NCBI GenBank assembly: GCA_947630705.1
Contig: CANRIK010000018.1
Location: 186,001-250,000 of the forward strand
Length of the DNA stretch: 64,000 bases
Direction of reading: 5' to 3'
DNA from: an uncultured Clostridia bacterium
Lineage (GTDB): Bacteria > Bacillota > Clostridia > Christensenellales > Borkfalkiaceae
Of the stretch, positions 17,248-24,829 are shown one piece after another (the stretch's first letter is position 1; each line of letters begins with the position of its first letter). The translations under genes were made by a program, and so were the position numbers. The notes below the pieces were generated by a model. It was not told the origin of the DNA, searched no databases, and saw nothing but the letters and a program-made list of their open reading frames with translations.

Positions 17248-17790
17248 TTATACTATCATTATTATGATCCTGAACAATACATTAATCAGCAAGGCATAAA
17301 TAATAAGATTGATTACAGATAGAACAAGCGGCATCAACAGAGCATATTTTTTATAAACTACTGAACAGAAATCCGCCACCAAATAACAAAAGACAAATGA
17401 TATAAGCGAAGCCGGAATATATACGAATATAGCGACTACTGTTCCGGAAAAAGAAGTTACGCCTATAAGCAGAGCCACATAAACGCCGAAAAACAGTCCC
17501 CTAAAAAAAATCAGAATCAATGAAAGATACTTGAATTTTGTAAAATAACTGATTGCGAATATGACATACAAATATATCAGGTCGCTTAAAATTCGGGTAA
17601 CCAATAACGAGGCATTATTGAAATTAAATACAAAAAATACGTATTCTTCGGCAAAATCACACAAATAAGGGTTTGAATTAGCAGGTTTATATAGTACTAT
17701 GCCACATATAATAGAGCATAAAAGCGTAATAATAAACGCCAATAAAAACTTTTTGTCTCCGATTGAAGGCTTATTATGAAAATTCCTCAT
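17248..17790 (-). CDS. Polytopic membrane protein, probable SpoIIM-like engulfment protein
   Basis: The protein is 180 aa from ATG 17790. It has a first helix after residue 15 (FLLAFIITLLCSIICGIVLY), a gap, and then four further hydrophobic helices. The central segment FFRGLFFGVYVALLIGV followed by VAIFVYIPASLISFVFCYL parallels the FLKGxxxGFxVG...LPQNxxxxPA region of SpoIIM. The gap after helix 1 and overall length also fit. SpoIIM is part of the DMP complex (SpoIID, SpoIIM, SpoIIP) that drives engulfment, and in Bacillus it lies near dacF. Neighbours spoIVB and dacF support the idea. The start codon lies within a 12-bp hairpin arm and has no Shine-Dalgarno sequence, so the start or expression level is uncertain. 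By-eye homology only. Confidence 0.6.
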   Translation of the reverse strand: MRNFHNKPSIGDKKFLLAFIITLLCSIICGIVLYKPANSNPYLCDFAEEYVFFVFNFNNASLLVTRILSDLIYLYVIFAISYFTKFKYLSLILIFFRGLFFGVYVALLIGVTSFSGTVVAIFVYIPASLISFVFCYLVADFCSVVYKKYALLMPLVLSVINLIIYALLINVLFRIIIMIV

Positions 17791-17810
17791 ATACAATTAT
17801 ATGAGGAATT
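17781..17810 (-). repeat. 12-bp perfect inverted repeat covering the SpoIIM-like start codon
   Basis: AATTCCTCATAT and ATATGAGGAATT flank a 6-nt loop directly after spoIVB. On the message the second arm contains the ATG at 17790. It may be a terminator of spoIVB (short TTTTC tail), a translation-limiting hairpin, or both. Confidence 0.65.
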
Positions 17811-17815
17811 TTTTA

Positions 17816-18832
17816 TTAATATGAACTTAACATATTGTCTATTGCAATGCCGTATCCCCTTGTCGGGTCGTTGATAAATACATGAGTAACTGCGCCTATC
17901 AACCGTCCGTTCTGAACAATCGGGCTACCGCTCATTCCCTGAACTATCCCACCGGTCGAATCCAACAATCTCTCGTCGTCTACTTTAATGACAAAATTTC
18001 TGTTTTCACCGTTTGTCTTATCTATTTTTACTATTGATATTCTGTATTTGTCCGCCGTTTTGCCGTAAATTGTCGTGTATATAAACGCCGAACCTATCTG
18101 CACCTCATCGATGCCGGCTTTCGAAATTTTCAAGAGATTGGAGCAATCGTAATTATCGGAGAGCTCTCCATATACGCCGCAACTGCAATTTATTTTGGCT
18201 TTGCCTATCAATACTCCGTTTTCGAAAGCTCCGCGGAGTTCCCCGGGCGTTCCCCTCACGCCTTTTTTTACGTCGTATATCAGACTGCTGAAAACCGTTC
18301 CGCCGTTTATGGGGATTATATTGTTATCGGTATCGCTTACGGGATGTCCCAGCGACGCGAATTTTTTATTCATACCGTCAATATAGGTCACCGTCCCTAT
18401 ACCGCTGATACTGTCTTTTACAAGTATTCCCAGCTTTTTATTCCCCGATGACATTTCTTTGGCCGGATTTACTTCTAATTTTAAATTTTCTCCTCCGCGC
18501 AAAATATTTAATTCATATTTTTTGTATTCTTTGGAAAGAATATAATTTATATCCGTAGAAGCGTTTACGTCTTCTCCGTTAATATTGCTGATTACATCCC
18601 CCGTTTTGATTCCGGCTTCCTTTGCGGGAGATCTCACGCCGTCCTCGGTCACCACATCGCATACGCCTATAACTTCAACTGTTTTGGTATTTAATACGAA
18701 TCCGGCCGGAAAGCCTCCGAGATACAGGTAGGACTCATCGGCTCTTGCCGCAGTTGATGCAAACGGCAATGTCAAAGCGATTAAAACCAAAAACAGCAAC
18801 AAAAATTTGAAACATTTCTTGCAGTAAGACAT
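17816..18832 (-). CDS. spoIVB: SpoIVB serine peptidase (S55)
   Basis: The protein is 338 aa. It is the forespore peptidase that is secreted into the intermembrane space and triggers SpoIVFB-dependent sigma-K activation. An N-terminal signal-anchor (FKFLLLFLVLIALTLPFAST) is followed by a PDZ domain (SPAKEAGIKTGDVISNINGEDV). The S55 peptidase domain comes next, with FASLGHPVSDTDN (His) and GIVQGMSGSPIVQNGRLIGAVTH (Ser in MSGSP). It ends in DPTRGYGIAIDNML. Just upstream GTATA, 18 nt and CAAAATA resemble a sigma-F/G promoter, which would fit forespore expression but is weak evidence. Unlike in Bacillus, spo0A does not follow; it lies 36 kb away. Confidence 0.95.
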   Translation of the reverse strand: MSYCKKCFKFLLLFLVLIALTLPFASTAARADESYLYLGGFPAGFVLNTKTVEVIGVCDVVTEDGVRSPAKEAGIKTGDVISNINGEDVNASTDINYILSKEYKKYELNILRGGENLKLEVNPAKEMSSGNKKLGILVKDSISGIGTVTYIDGMNKKFASLGHPVSDTDNNIIPINGGTVFSSLIYDVKKGVRGTPGELRGAFENGVLIGKAKINCSCGVYGELSDNYDCSNLLKISKAGIDEVQIGSAFIYTTIYGKTADKYRISIVKIDKTNGENRNFVIKVDDERLLDSTGGIVQGMSGSPIVQNGRLIGAVTHVFINDPTRGYGIAIDNMLSSY

Positions 18833-18867
18833 AAAAATATTTTGTACAGGAAAATGCCCAAATATAC

Positions 18868-18897
18868 AAAAAACCGTCAGATTACTCTGCCGGTTTT
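18868..18897 (-). terminator. Hairpin overlapping the 3' end of recN
   Basis: On the minus strand AAACCGGCAG and CTGACGGTTT pair with one mismatch around a 6-nt loop, followed by TTTGT. It probably ends the nadK-argR-recN transcript. Confidence 0.55.
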
Positions 18898-20576
18898 ATT
18901 TTTTTGAATTGATTTATAAGTTCTCTCGCATTGGTTTTTGCCGCCTCTGACGGCAGATTGCCCGTTAATCGAACTATTTCTCCTACCTTCTCATCCTCGG
19001 TAAGTTTTTTAACCTTTGTTACCGTCTTGCCGGCCGCCTCTTCCTTATATATAAGGAATTGAGATGAACTTGCCGCACATATCTGCGGAAGATGCGAAAC
19101 AGCCAAAATCTGCGTAGAGTTTGATATCTTTATGAATTTTCCCGCTACCGTTTTTGCGGTATAACCGCTTATTCCGGCGTCAATCTCATCAAAAATATAT
19201 GTGGAAATTCCGTTTATATCTTTAAGCTGCGTTTTGACCGCAAGCATAAATCTGCTCATTTCACCTCCGGAAATCACCTTATTGAGCGGTTTAAGCGGCT
19301 CACCCTTGTTTGCCGAAAACATGAACGATATTTTATCGGAGCCGTTAATCGATTGAAGGTTTGCATATCCTCTGTCGTATTCGTTGAACTGCACTTCGAA
19401 TTCTGCGTTTGATATATTTAACGATTTTAATTCCGAAGTGACCGATACGCAGAAATTATCGGCGGCGCGCTTCCTGCATTCGGTCAATTCCCTGCATTTA
19501 TCAAAAATTTTACCGTCAAGAAGCTCAATTTCTCTGTTGTATTTATCGATTGCGTCCGCACTGTCCGATAATGCGTCATAAGAAATTTTAGCGTTTTCGA
19601 GAAATTCCATGACTTTCTCTTCGCTTCCGCCGTATTTTTTATTCAGCGATTTAATAAGAGACAGTCTTTCATCGATATATCGGGCTTCCTCCTCGTCAAA
19701 CGAAAGATTATCCGCAAAATCCGTAATCATTCCGGATATGTCGGAGACTTCTTCATAAACATTTTCAAGCCTCGCTAAAATTTTATCATATTCGGCGCTG
19801 TAAGCCGAAATCGAATTAAGATAATGTCGCGCCGATGATATGCCGTCTATACTGCCACCGTCGTCGCTCAAAATCGAATGAACTGCGTTCAAAGCTCCCA
19901 GAATTTTTTCGGTATTTGCAATTATATTCTGTTTTTCCTTCAAAATCTCGAATTCGCCAGATTTAAGATCGGCGGACTCTATCTCATTTATCTGGAATTT
20001 AAGCAAGTCGAGCTTTCTCTCGCGTTGACCCTCATCGCCGCCAAGTTGAGAAATTTTGGCTTTTAATGATTGCTTTTCCGAAATCAACGCAGAGAGTTCA
20101 TCTCTTATCCTGCGACCGTCAACGCCGCATATGCCGTCTATAACTTTAAGCTGGTTTTCCTCGTTGAGAAGATAAAAGTGCTCGCTTTGCCCGTGAACGT
20201 CTACAAGCCGCTGCGATACCGCTTTAAGCATCGACGCAGTGACCGAATTACCGTTTATTTTAATTGAACTTTTTCCGTCCGCGGCAAGTTTACGCGAAAT
20301 AATGATTTCGCCTTCCGATTCGATATCGAATTCTTCGAGTTGAGCTACCGCGGCATTATCGGGTTCAACCAGAAATTCGGCGCGCACCGTTGCCTCCTGC
20401 TCGCCGAACCTGATCATCGTTCTATCCGCTTTGCTGCCGAGTACGAAATTAATCGATTCCAAAATTACCGATTTACCCGATCCGGTTTCACCGGAAAGAA
20501 CATTTAATTTATCATCGAACTCAATATCCGCTTCGGATATAAGCGCGATATTTTTTATGTATAGCCTACGTAACAT
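18882..20576 (-). CDS. recN: DNA repair protein RecN
   Basis: The protein is 564 aa, an SMC-like ATPase for double-strand break repair. Walker A is in LSGETGSGKSVILESI near residue 33. The signature VISGGEMSRFMLAVKTQLK and Walker B with TYIFDEIDAGISG are near residue 455, and VSHLPQICA follows. The middle is coiled coil, shorter than SMC, as expected for RecN. It starts immediately at the argR stop (20576/20577). The argR-recN adjacency is conserved in Firmicutes. Confidence 0.97.
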   Translation of the reverse strand: MLRRLYIKNIALISEADIEFDDKLNVLSGETGSGKSVILESINFVLGSKADRTMIRFGEQEATVRAEFLVEPDNAAVAQLEEFDIESEGEIIISRKLAADGKSSIKINGNSVTASMLKAVSQRLVDVHGQSEHFYLLNEENQLKVIDGICGVDGRRIRDELSALISEKQSLKAKISQLGGDEGQRERKLDLLKFQINEIESADLKSGEFEILKEKQNIIANTEKILGALNAVHSILSDDGGSIDGISSARHYLNSISAYSAEYDKILARLENVYEEVSDISGMITDFADNLSFDEEEARYIDERLSLIKSLNKKYGGSEEKVMEFLENAKISYDALSDSADAIDKYNREIELLDGKIFDKCRELTECRKRAADNFCVSVTSELKSLNISNAEFEVQFNEYDRGYANLQSINGSDKISFMFSANKGEPLKPLNKVISGGEMSRFMLAVKTQLKDINGISTYIFDEIDAGISGYTAKTVAGKFIKISNSTQILAVSHLPQICAASSSQFLIYKEEAAGKTVTKVKKLTEDEKVGEIVRLTGNLPSEAAKTNARELINQFKKIKPAE

Positions 20577-21032
20577 TTATCCCAAATATTCTTTTAAAAG
20601 TTCGATAACCTTAGGCGTATGTTCATTGGTATCCACAACAATCAAAAGCGTATCGTCGCCAGCAACGCTTCCGATTATCTCGCCTATCTGCAAAGAGTCA
20701 ACAAAGACTCCCACGGTAGCTCCGTTGCCGCGCATGGTCTTAACTATAATAAGGTTATTGGCATAATTGATTGTCAGAACGCAGCCTTTAAAAAGATTTG
20801 TCATTCTGTCGGTAATGCTATCGACATAGGTATCGAGACTTGCGTAACGATATTTCTTCTGTGTCCCCGCAACCTTATAAAGTTTAAGGTCTTTTACGTC
20901 ACGGGAAATCGTGGCCTGCGTCACGTTAAAGTTGACTTTGTTGAGTTCTTCACAGAGCTCTTCCTGTGTGTCGATTTCCTTGCTGGCAATAATTTCAAGT
21001 ATTTTCTGCTGTCTTATTGTACGTTGCATCAT
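20577..21032 (-). CDS. argR: Arginine repressor ArgR/AhrC
   Basis: The protein is 151 aa. It controls arginine biosynthesis and catabolism using arginine as co-repressor. The N-terminal winged helix includes RQQKILEIIASKEIDTQEEL and VTQATISRDVKDLKLYKV, the DNA-reading helix. The C-terminal oligomerisation and Arg-binding domain has GSVAGDDTLLIVVDTNE, with the Asp pair for arginine. The start ATG overlaps the nadK stop as ATGA, with GGAG 3 nt upstream. No arg genes are in the window. Confidence 0.96.
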   Translation of the reverse strand: MMQRTIRQQKILEIIASKEIDTQEELCEELNKVNFNVTQATISRDVKDLKLYKVAGTQKKYRYASLDTYVDSITDRMTNLFKGCVLTINYANNLIIVKTMRGNGATVGVFVDSLQIGEIIGSVAGDDTLLIVVDTNEHTPKVIELLKEYLG

Positions 21033-21841
21033 TTACTCCAAATATTTAGTTTTATTAAAAGTTTATCAAAAAAGTTTGTATCTTCCGAAGTTATAAACTC
21101 CGCCGGTCTTTCCGACTTCGTTACCGAAATTTTGTCGTCTGAGCCGACTTCGCCTACGATTTTTCCGTCAATCGCCATTACAAGCGGCGTTTTTGCATTG
21201 ACGGGATTAATTTTAATTGTTGAGCAATCGCTGAACACTACCGGTCTTGAATGTAAGGAATGCGCACAGATCGGCGTAAGAATAAAGGCATTAAGTTCGG
21301 GAACAAGTACCGAGCCGCCTGCGGCAAGCGAGTACGCCGTAGAACCCGTAGGCGTGCTGATTATTATTCCGTCCGATGAAAAATTATCGACCGTAGTCCC
21401 GTCTATTTCGGCGTGCAAATTTACTGTATTGGCAAAATTTTCTCCGTTCGTACTGCGTTGAACGACAAGGTCGTTTAACGCATAATAAATATTTTTTCCG
21501 CAACAGATTTTGAGCATGCTCCTCTTTTGCACGGAATATTTTCCGCCGAGAATCAATTCTATCGCCGCGTCAAGTCTTTCAGGCTCAAACTCTGCAAGAA
21601 AACCAATATGCCCATAATTGACGCCGATTATTTTAATGCCTCGGACGGCACATTCCGCTGCTATCGTAAGAATCGTCCCGTCGCCACCCAAAACAAAAAG
21701 AACGTCAATTCCGTTTAAATCGGAAATTTCATTTATAACTATGCAACTGACCCCGTAAGCGGAAAACCTGTTTTCTATCTTTTCGACATTCCCGAGGTTA
21801 GCCTTCAAATAGTTTTGATTAAAATATATTCCGACTTTCAT
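21029..21841 (-). CDS. nadK: NAD kinase
   Basis: The protein is 270 aa and phosphorylates NAD to NADP. The GGDGT motif is in LFVLGGDGTILTIAAECAV and the second conserved block is NFSSDGIIISTPTGSTAYSLAAGG near residue 150. Length fits the compact Firmicute enzymes. It begins the nadK-argR-recN operon. A TTGCAT-17-TATAAT promoter ends 8 nt before its ATG, leaving only about a 2-nt leader and no ribosome-binding site. In Bacillus nadK lies elsewhere, but in many Clostridia it sits here between tlyA and argR. Confidence 0.96.
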   Translation of the reverse strand: MKVGIYFNQNYLKANLGNVEKIENRFSAYGVSCIVINEISDLNGIDVLFVLGGDGTILTIAAECAVRGIKIIGVNYGHIGFLAEFEPERLDAAIELILGGKYSVQKRSMLKICCGKNIYYALNDLVVQRSTNGENFANTVNLHAEIDGTTVDNFSSDGIIISTPTGSTAYSLAAGGSVLVPELNAFILTPICAHSLHSRPVVFSDCSTIKINPVNAKTPLVMAIDGKIVGEVGSDDKISVTKSERPAEFITSEDTNFFDKLLIKLNIWSK

Positions 21842-21849
21842 ACTTAATT

Positions 21850-21878
21850 ATTATAATACGATTTATACAAATATGCAA
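21850..21878 (-). promoter_or_regulatory. Sigma-A promoter of nadK, nearly leaderless
   Basis: The minus strand has TTGCAT (21878-21873), a 17-nt spacer and TATAAT (21855-21850). The ATG follows 8 nt after the -10 box, so the expected leader is about 2 nt. Confidence 0.8.
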
Positions 21879-21880
21879 AC

Positions 21881-21915
21881 AAAAAATCTGTAAAATTTAT
21901 AATTTTACAGATTTT
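21881..21915 (-). terminator. Intrinsic terminator overlapping the tlyA stop
   Basis: AAAATCTGTAAAATT and its complement form a 15-bp perfect stem with a 3-nt loop; on the minus strand it is followed by TTGTTTG. It separates oapA-tlyA from nadK. Confidence 0.85.
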
Positions 21916-22660
21916 ATAATAATTTTATTTGGTCTAAATCCGCAGGTTTCCCATCTTTTTCAAAAAGCATTAAAAATTCAAGGTTTTTACCCTTAACTTG
22001 CGGCGCGGTTGTCAATTTCAAAGGCGCAAGTCCGCATTTCAATGCAAAATTATAAATTTTGGCAATTATTTTCTCCCTGACCCTTGCATCCTTTACTATT
22101 CCGTTCTTTCCGACGTTCTTGTTTTCACATTCGAATTGCGGCTTTATAAGCGCGATAACATGTCTGCCACTGTCCAATACGGATGCAACTTTATCGAGAA
22201 TATAAGTCAAAGAAATAAAACTCACGTCAATAACAACGCCGTCAAGCGGCTCCGAAAATAAACTTTTATTGAGATTCCTTGCATTAAAGTTTTCTATCGA
22301 AACAATATTTTTATCTGCGAGCGAACTGTCTAATTGATTCTCCCCCACATCTATACAGTACACTTTCTTTGCACCGTTTTGCAAAAGACAGTCGGTAAAT
22401 CCTCCCGTGCTCGCCCCGATATCCGCAAATACTTTGCCATCGGCATCGAATCCGAAATCTCTAATCGCCTTACCAAGTTTAAATCCTCCAAGCGACACGT
22501 AATTTTCTCTCGCTTCCGAAAAAGTAAAATCGTCCGACCCATCGGTATCATACGACGGATTGACGATTTTCCCGTTTACAAGAACCAAACCGCGCTCTAT
22601 GGCTTGCGCCGCTTTTGTGCGTGAGCCGAATTTAGAGGCAAGATATTTATCTATCCTCAT
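21914..22660 (-). CDS. tlyA: TlyA/YqxC family RNA methyltransferase
   Basis: The protein is 248 aa. The N-terminal S4 domain (MRIDKYLASKFGSRTKAAQAIERGLVLVNG) is followed by an FtsJ-like SAM methyltransferase fold. FADIGASTGGFTDCLLQNGA is the SAM-binding motif I, YCIDVG motif II, and GVVIDVSFISLTYI motif IV. Characterised homologues 2'-O-methylate cytidines in rRNA (Mycobacterium TlyA); the older name is hemolysin. It overlaps the preceding oapA-like gene by 4 nt (ATGA), so the two are co-translated. In Bacillus relatives yqxC also follows this region. Confidence 0.93.
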   Translation of the reverse strand: MRIDKYLASKFGSRTKAAQAIERGLVLVNGKIVNPSYDTDGSDDFTFSEARENYVSLGGFKLGKAIRDFGFDADGKVFADIGASTGGFTDCLLQNGAKKVYCIDVGENQLDSSLADKNIVSIENFNARNLNKSLFSEPLDGVVIDVSFISLTYILDKVASVLDSGRHVIALIKPQFECENKNVGKNGIVKDARVREKIIAKIYNFALKCGLAPLKLTTAPQVKGKNLEFLMLFEKDGKPADLDQIKLL

Positions 22661-23298
22661 TTACGAACTTTCTCTTTTTTAAAAAGTGTGGTAAATTTTG
22701 CAAAAGCAAAAACTATTTTTTTATTGTATTTTATAGCAAAATGCTTGAAAATTGCCTTACCGCCAACCGTAAGGGAACCTATAACCGCGCTTACAAGTAT
22801 AGACGAAATAAATTTTACTATACTGTCTCCCGAAACAGCAATTATAATTGACAGCACCGCTCCCGCGGCACCGCTGACTATTCCGCAAATATCTCCTATA
22901 ACGTCTGCAAAAATGCTGCCCAGCTTACTTGCGTTACGGCAAAAAGTTACTGCGCGTCTCGCTCCCTTTATCTTATTCGAGGCCATCGCGTGAAATGCTT
23001 CCGGCTTGCAAGATATTATTGCATTCGCCAAAACGTCGCAACTGATATTTAGAATCAGAAGCACAAGCAATACAACGACGCATAAAATAGCCGGACTGTT
23101 TTCATCGATTACGAGTTCGGTTAAAAAACTGAATATAACAGTCAAACCAAATGATAAAAACAATACGCCCAACCCCCACGTAAGCCATTGCGGAGGTCTC
23201 TTTTTGTTCTTTAAATGCTCCTCTTTTTGTCGGGACTTTTTTTGTTCATCCGAATCCGGTTTATTTTCTTCGTTTAAATCTTGTAGGTTTTCGTCCAT
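22657..23298 (-). CDS. oapA: DUF21-like membrane protein, probable OLE-associated protein A (OapA)
   Basis: The protein is 213 aa. A highly charged N-terminus (residues 1-35, EENKPDSDEQKKSRQKEEHLKNKKR) precedes a helix at about 38-60 and another at about 70-95. IISCKPEAFHAMASNKIKGARRAVTF is an amphipathic linker, and two more helices follow. The phrase LANAIISCKPEAFHAMASNKIKGARRAVTF resembles the FSxSExAL...L...NKxAK pattern of DUF21 (CNNM/CorB membrane domain). OapA of Bacillus halodurans is described as a DUF21-like membrane protein encoded beside the OLE RNA, near ispA, dxs and yqxC. Here the gene lies directly after the OLE candidate and overlaps tlyA by 4 nt. OapA binds OLE RNA and holds it at the membrane. 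The assignment combines fold resemblance and position. Confidence 0.8.
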   Translation of the reverse strand: MDENLQDLNEENKPDSDEQKKSRQKEEHLKNKKRPPQWLTWGLGVLFLSFGLTVIFSFLTELVIDENSPAILCVVVLLVLLILNISCDVLANAIISCKPEAFHAMASNKIKGARRAVTFCRNASKLGSIFADVIGDICGIVSGAAGAVLSIIIAVSGDSIVKFISSILVSAVIGSLTVGGKAIFKHFAIKYNKKIVFAFAKFTTLFKKEKVRK

Positions 23299-23310
23299 AA
23301 AAATTCATTT

Positions 23311-23341
23311 AAAAATAATACGCACAAAATCCGTGTGCGTA
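23311..23341 (-). terminator. Hairpin with U-rich tail at the 3' side of the OLE RNA
   Basis: On the minus strand TACGCACA and TGTGCGTA form an 8-bp stem around CGGATTT, followed by TTATTTTT. It lies 10 nt past the 3' complementary end of the RNA and 12 nt before the oapA ATG. It could end OLE transcription or mark a processing site while allowing some readthrough into oapA. Confidence 0.7.
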
Positions 23342-23351
23342 GAAATAAAAC

Positions 23352-23909
23352 AATATAGTGGTTTATATTAAATAAACTTTGCGGCTTAGGTTCGGTAGGA
23401 TTTCCCTCGAAGCTCACTTCCCGTCGCCGAAGAAGCAGTTTCCTTTTACGAGCCCGAACGTGTTGCCACATAACCGAATCGCCACTGAGTCCACACCGTA
23501 ATCTCTAATATAAAGTCAGTCTAGAAGCTTTCCTTAACAATTTCGATTGAGCTTATCCTCTTTTGCAAACTCAATTTCAAATAGCAATAGAAAGGCACCG
23601 TCTGGCCAAACAGAACTTTCGTGTTCTATTATCCGCTGAGTCCACTCAAGGCAGGCTACTCTGTACCAAGCTTTCGCCTGACAGCAGGTTTATACCGACA
23701 AAAATAAAATTTGCCGGCCTCCACGGTGAATGGGGTTGGCTGCGGTATGCCGTTACCTAGCTCCCATACACCTTTACTCCCAGCATTCACCCACTTTTGG
23801 CAAAGCAAGCAAACACCAGAAACTTCATCGCTATGCCCTTTAACGGTATTTTACCCCCGTCTTCGTATCAACCGAAACTGACTAGAATACTGCACCACTA
23901 TATTAAGTT
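23352..23909 (-). ncRNA. OLE (Ornate Large Extremophilic) RNA candidate
   Basis: This 558-nt stretch has no plausible protein gene. It begins about 7 nt after a perfect promoter. Its 5' end AAUAUAGUGGU is the exact complement of the 3' end ACCACUAUAUU, so the ends close into an 11-bp helix as in a large folded RNA. Internal hairpins include AGAAC-ACGAAA-GUUCU and AUUGAG...CUCAAU, and UGGACUCAG occurs twice. Position between ispA and a DUF21-like OapA candidate, downstream of nusB and folD, is the published genomic setting of OLE RNAs (Rfam RF01071, usually near 600 nt). OLE works with OapA and other proteins at the membrane in Mg2+ and stress adaptation. RNase P, tmRNA, SRP RNA and introns were considered and do not fit. 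A covariance search was not possible. Confidence 0.85.
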
Positions 23910-23915
23910 TTTATA

Positions 23916-23944
23916 ATTATACCATATGACAGAAAAAATGTCAA
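23916..23944 (-). promoter_or_regulatory. Perfect sigma-A promoter of the OLE RNA
   Basis: The minus strand has TTGACA (23944-23939), a 17-nt spacer and TATAAT (23921-23916), lying right after the ispA stop. Transcription should start near 23909, just before the closing helix of the RNA. Confidence 0.88.
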
Positions 23945-23950
23945 GGTTAT

Positions 23951-24829
23951 TCAACTTCTTCTTGACAGAACAAACTCTATCAGCCATTTGAAGAAGTCCG
24001 TATCGCCGTCAATGCCCTCCAAAATTTTCAGACACTTATCCGCCAAGACATCGGCTCTCAATTTAGCTCCGTTCAGCCCGAACAACCCGACCGCCGTGCA
24101 CTTTCCCTCTTTTTTATCCTTTCCGACCGTTTTGCCGAGTGAAGAAAAATTGCCTTCCTCGTCCAATATGTCGTCCGTTAATTGAAAGAGACAGCCGAAA
24201 TTCGAGCCGAATAATTTCATTTCCGAATAATATTTGCCGCCGGAGAGTATCGAAGGCACTACAAGCGGAGCGGTAAGCATCTTTGCCGTCTTGTTTTCAT
24301 AAATAAATCCCAGAGTATCTTCATCCGTGTGCGGATCGTTTTCATGCAGTAAATCGGCAGACTGCCCCGCAATCATACCGTATATTCCTGCCGAATCGCA
24401 GATAAATTCCGCCGCAGCAATATGATTTTCTCCCTTTCCGCATTGCGACAGCAATACGGAATATGCGGTATTCAACAGCCCGTCGCCGGCTAAAACCGCA
24501 TTTCCGACTCCGAACACTTTATGGTTGGAAGGTTGTCCCCTTCGGTAATCGTCATTATCCATCTCCGGCAAATCGTCATGTATCAGGGAATATGTGTGAA
24601 TAAGTTCTATTGCAAGTGCGTAAGGTTCGAGCTCCGCACTCTCTACTCCCAATAAATCGCCAGCGGCAAACATCATGGACGGGCGTATCCTTTTTCCTCC
24701 AATTTCAAGACTGTATTTAAGACTGTCCGCAAGTATTTGCGGCTTACAATTTATGCCGTCGATAAATTTACGAAGAACAGAATTAAACTCTTCGGCATAT
24801 TTTTTAAGTTGAAACTCCGATCCGCTCAA
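23951..24829 (-). CDS. ispA: Polyprenyl diphosphate synthase (farnesyl/geranyl diphosphate synthase)
   Basis: The protein is 292 aa and condenses isopentenyl diphosphate with allylic diphosphates to give C15-type prenyl precursors for quinone-like lipids and cell-wall carriers. The first Asp-rich motif HDDLPEMDNDDYRRG has the DDxxxxD spacing typical of bacterial FPP synthases. The second, FQLTDDILDEEG, is near residue 220. GGKRIRPSMMFAAG is at about residue 50. It overlaps folD by 4 nt. The start, length and motifs fit IspA. Product chain length is inferred. Confidence 0.94.
   Translation of the reverse strand: MSGSEFQLKKYAEEFNSVLRKFIDGINCKPQILADSLKYSLEIGGKRIRPSMMFAAGDLLGVESAELEPYALAIELIHTYSLIHDDLPEMDNDDYRRGQPSNHKVFGVGNAVLAGDGLLNTAYSVLLSQCGKGENHIAAAEFICDSAGIYGMIAGQSADLLHENDPHTDEDTLGFIYENKTAKMLTAPLVVPSILSGGKYYSEMKLFGSNFGCLFQLTDDILDEEGNFSSLGKTVGKDKKEGKCTAVGLFGLNGAKLRADVLADKCLKILEGIDGDTDFFKWLIEFVLSRRS

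Noticed and set aside
17219-17254. Leaderless promoter for dacF (TATACT 6 nt before the ATG)
   Set aside because: The spacing fits, but no acceptable -35 box or extended -10 is present, and sporulation sigma control is more likely.
23274-23760. ORFs of about 65 aa on both strands within the OLE region (23274-23471 minus, 23563-23760 plus)
   Set aside because: No ribosome-binding sites, no recognisable protein features, and they lie across the closing helix and hairpins of a structured RNA.
23352-23904. The 11-bp inverted ends AATATAGTGGT/ACCACTATATT as terminal repeats of a small mobile element
   Set aside because: No flanking target duplication or second copy was seen, and a promoter and hairpin fit an RNA gene better.
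23352-23909. Alternative identities for the large RNA: RNase P RNA, tmRNA, SRP RNA, group I or II intron
   Set aside because: The GAGGAAAGUCC and ACAGAA motifs of RNase P, a tRNA-like CCA end and tag frame of tmRNA, the SRP tetraloop domain, and intron domain V or a reverse transcriptase are all absent.
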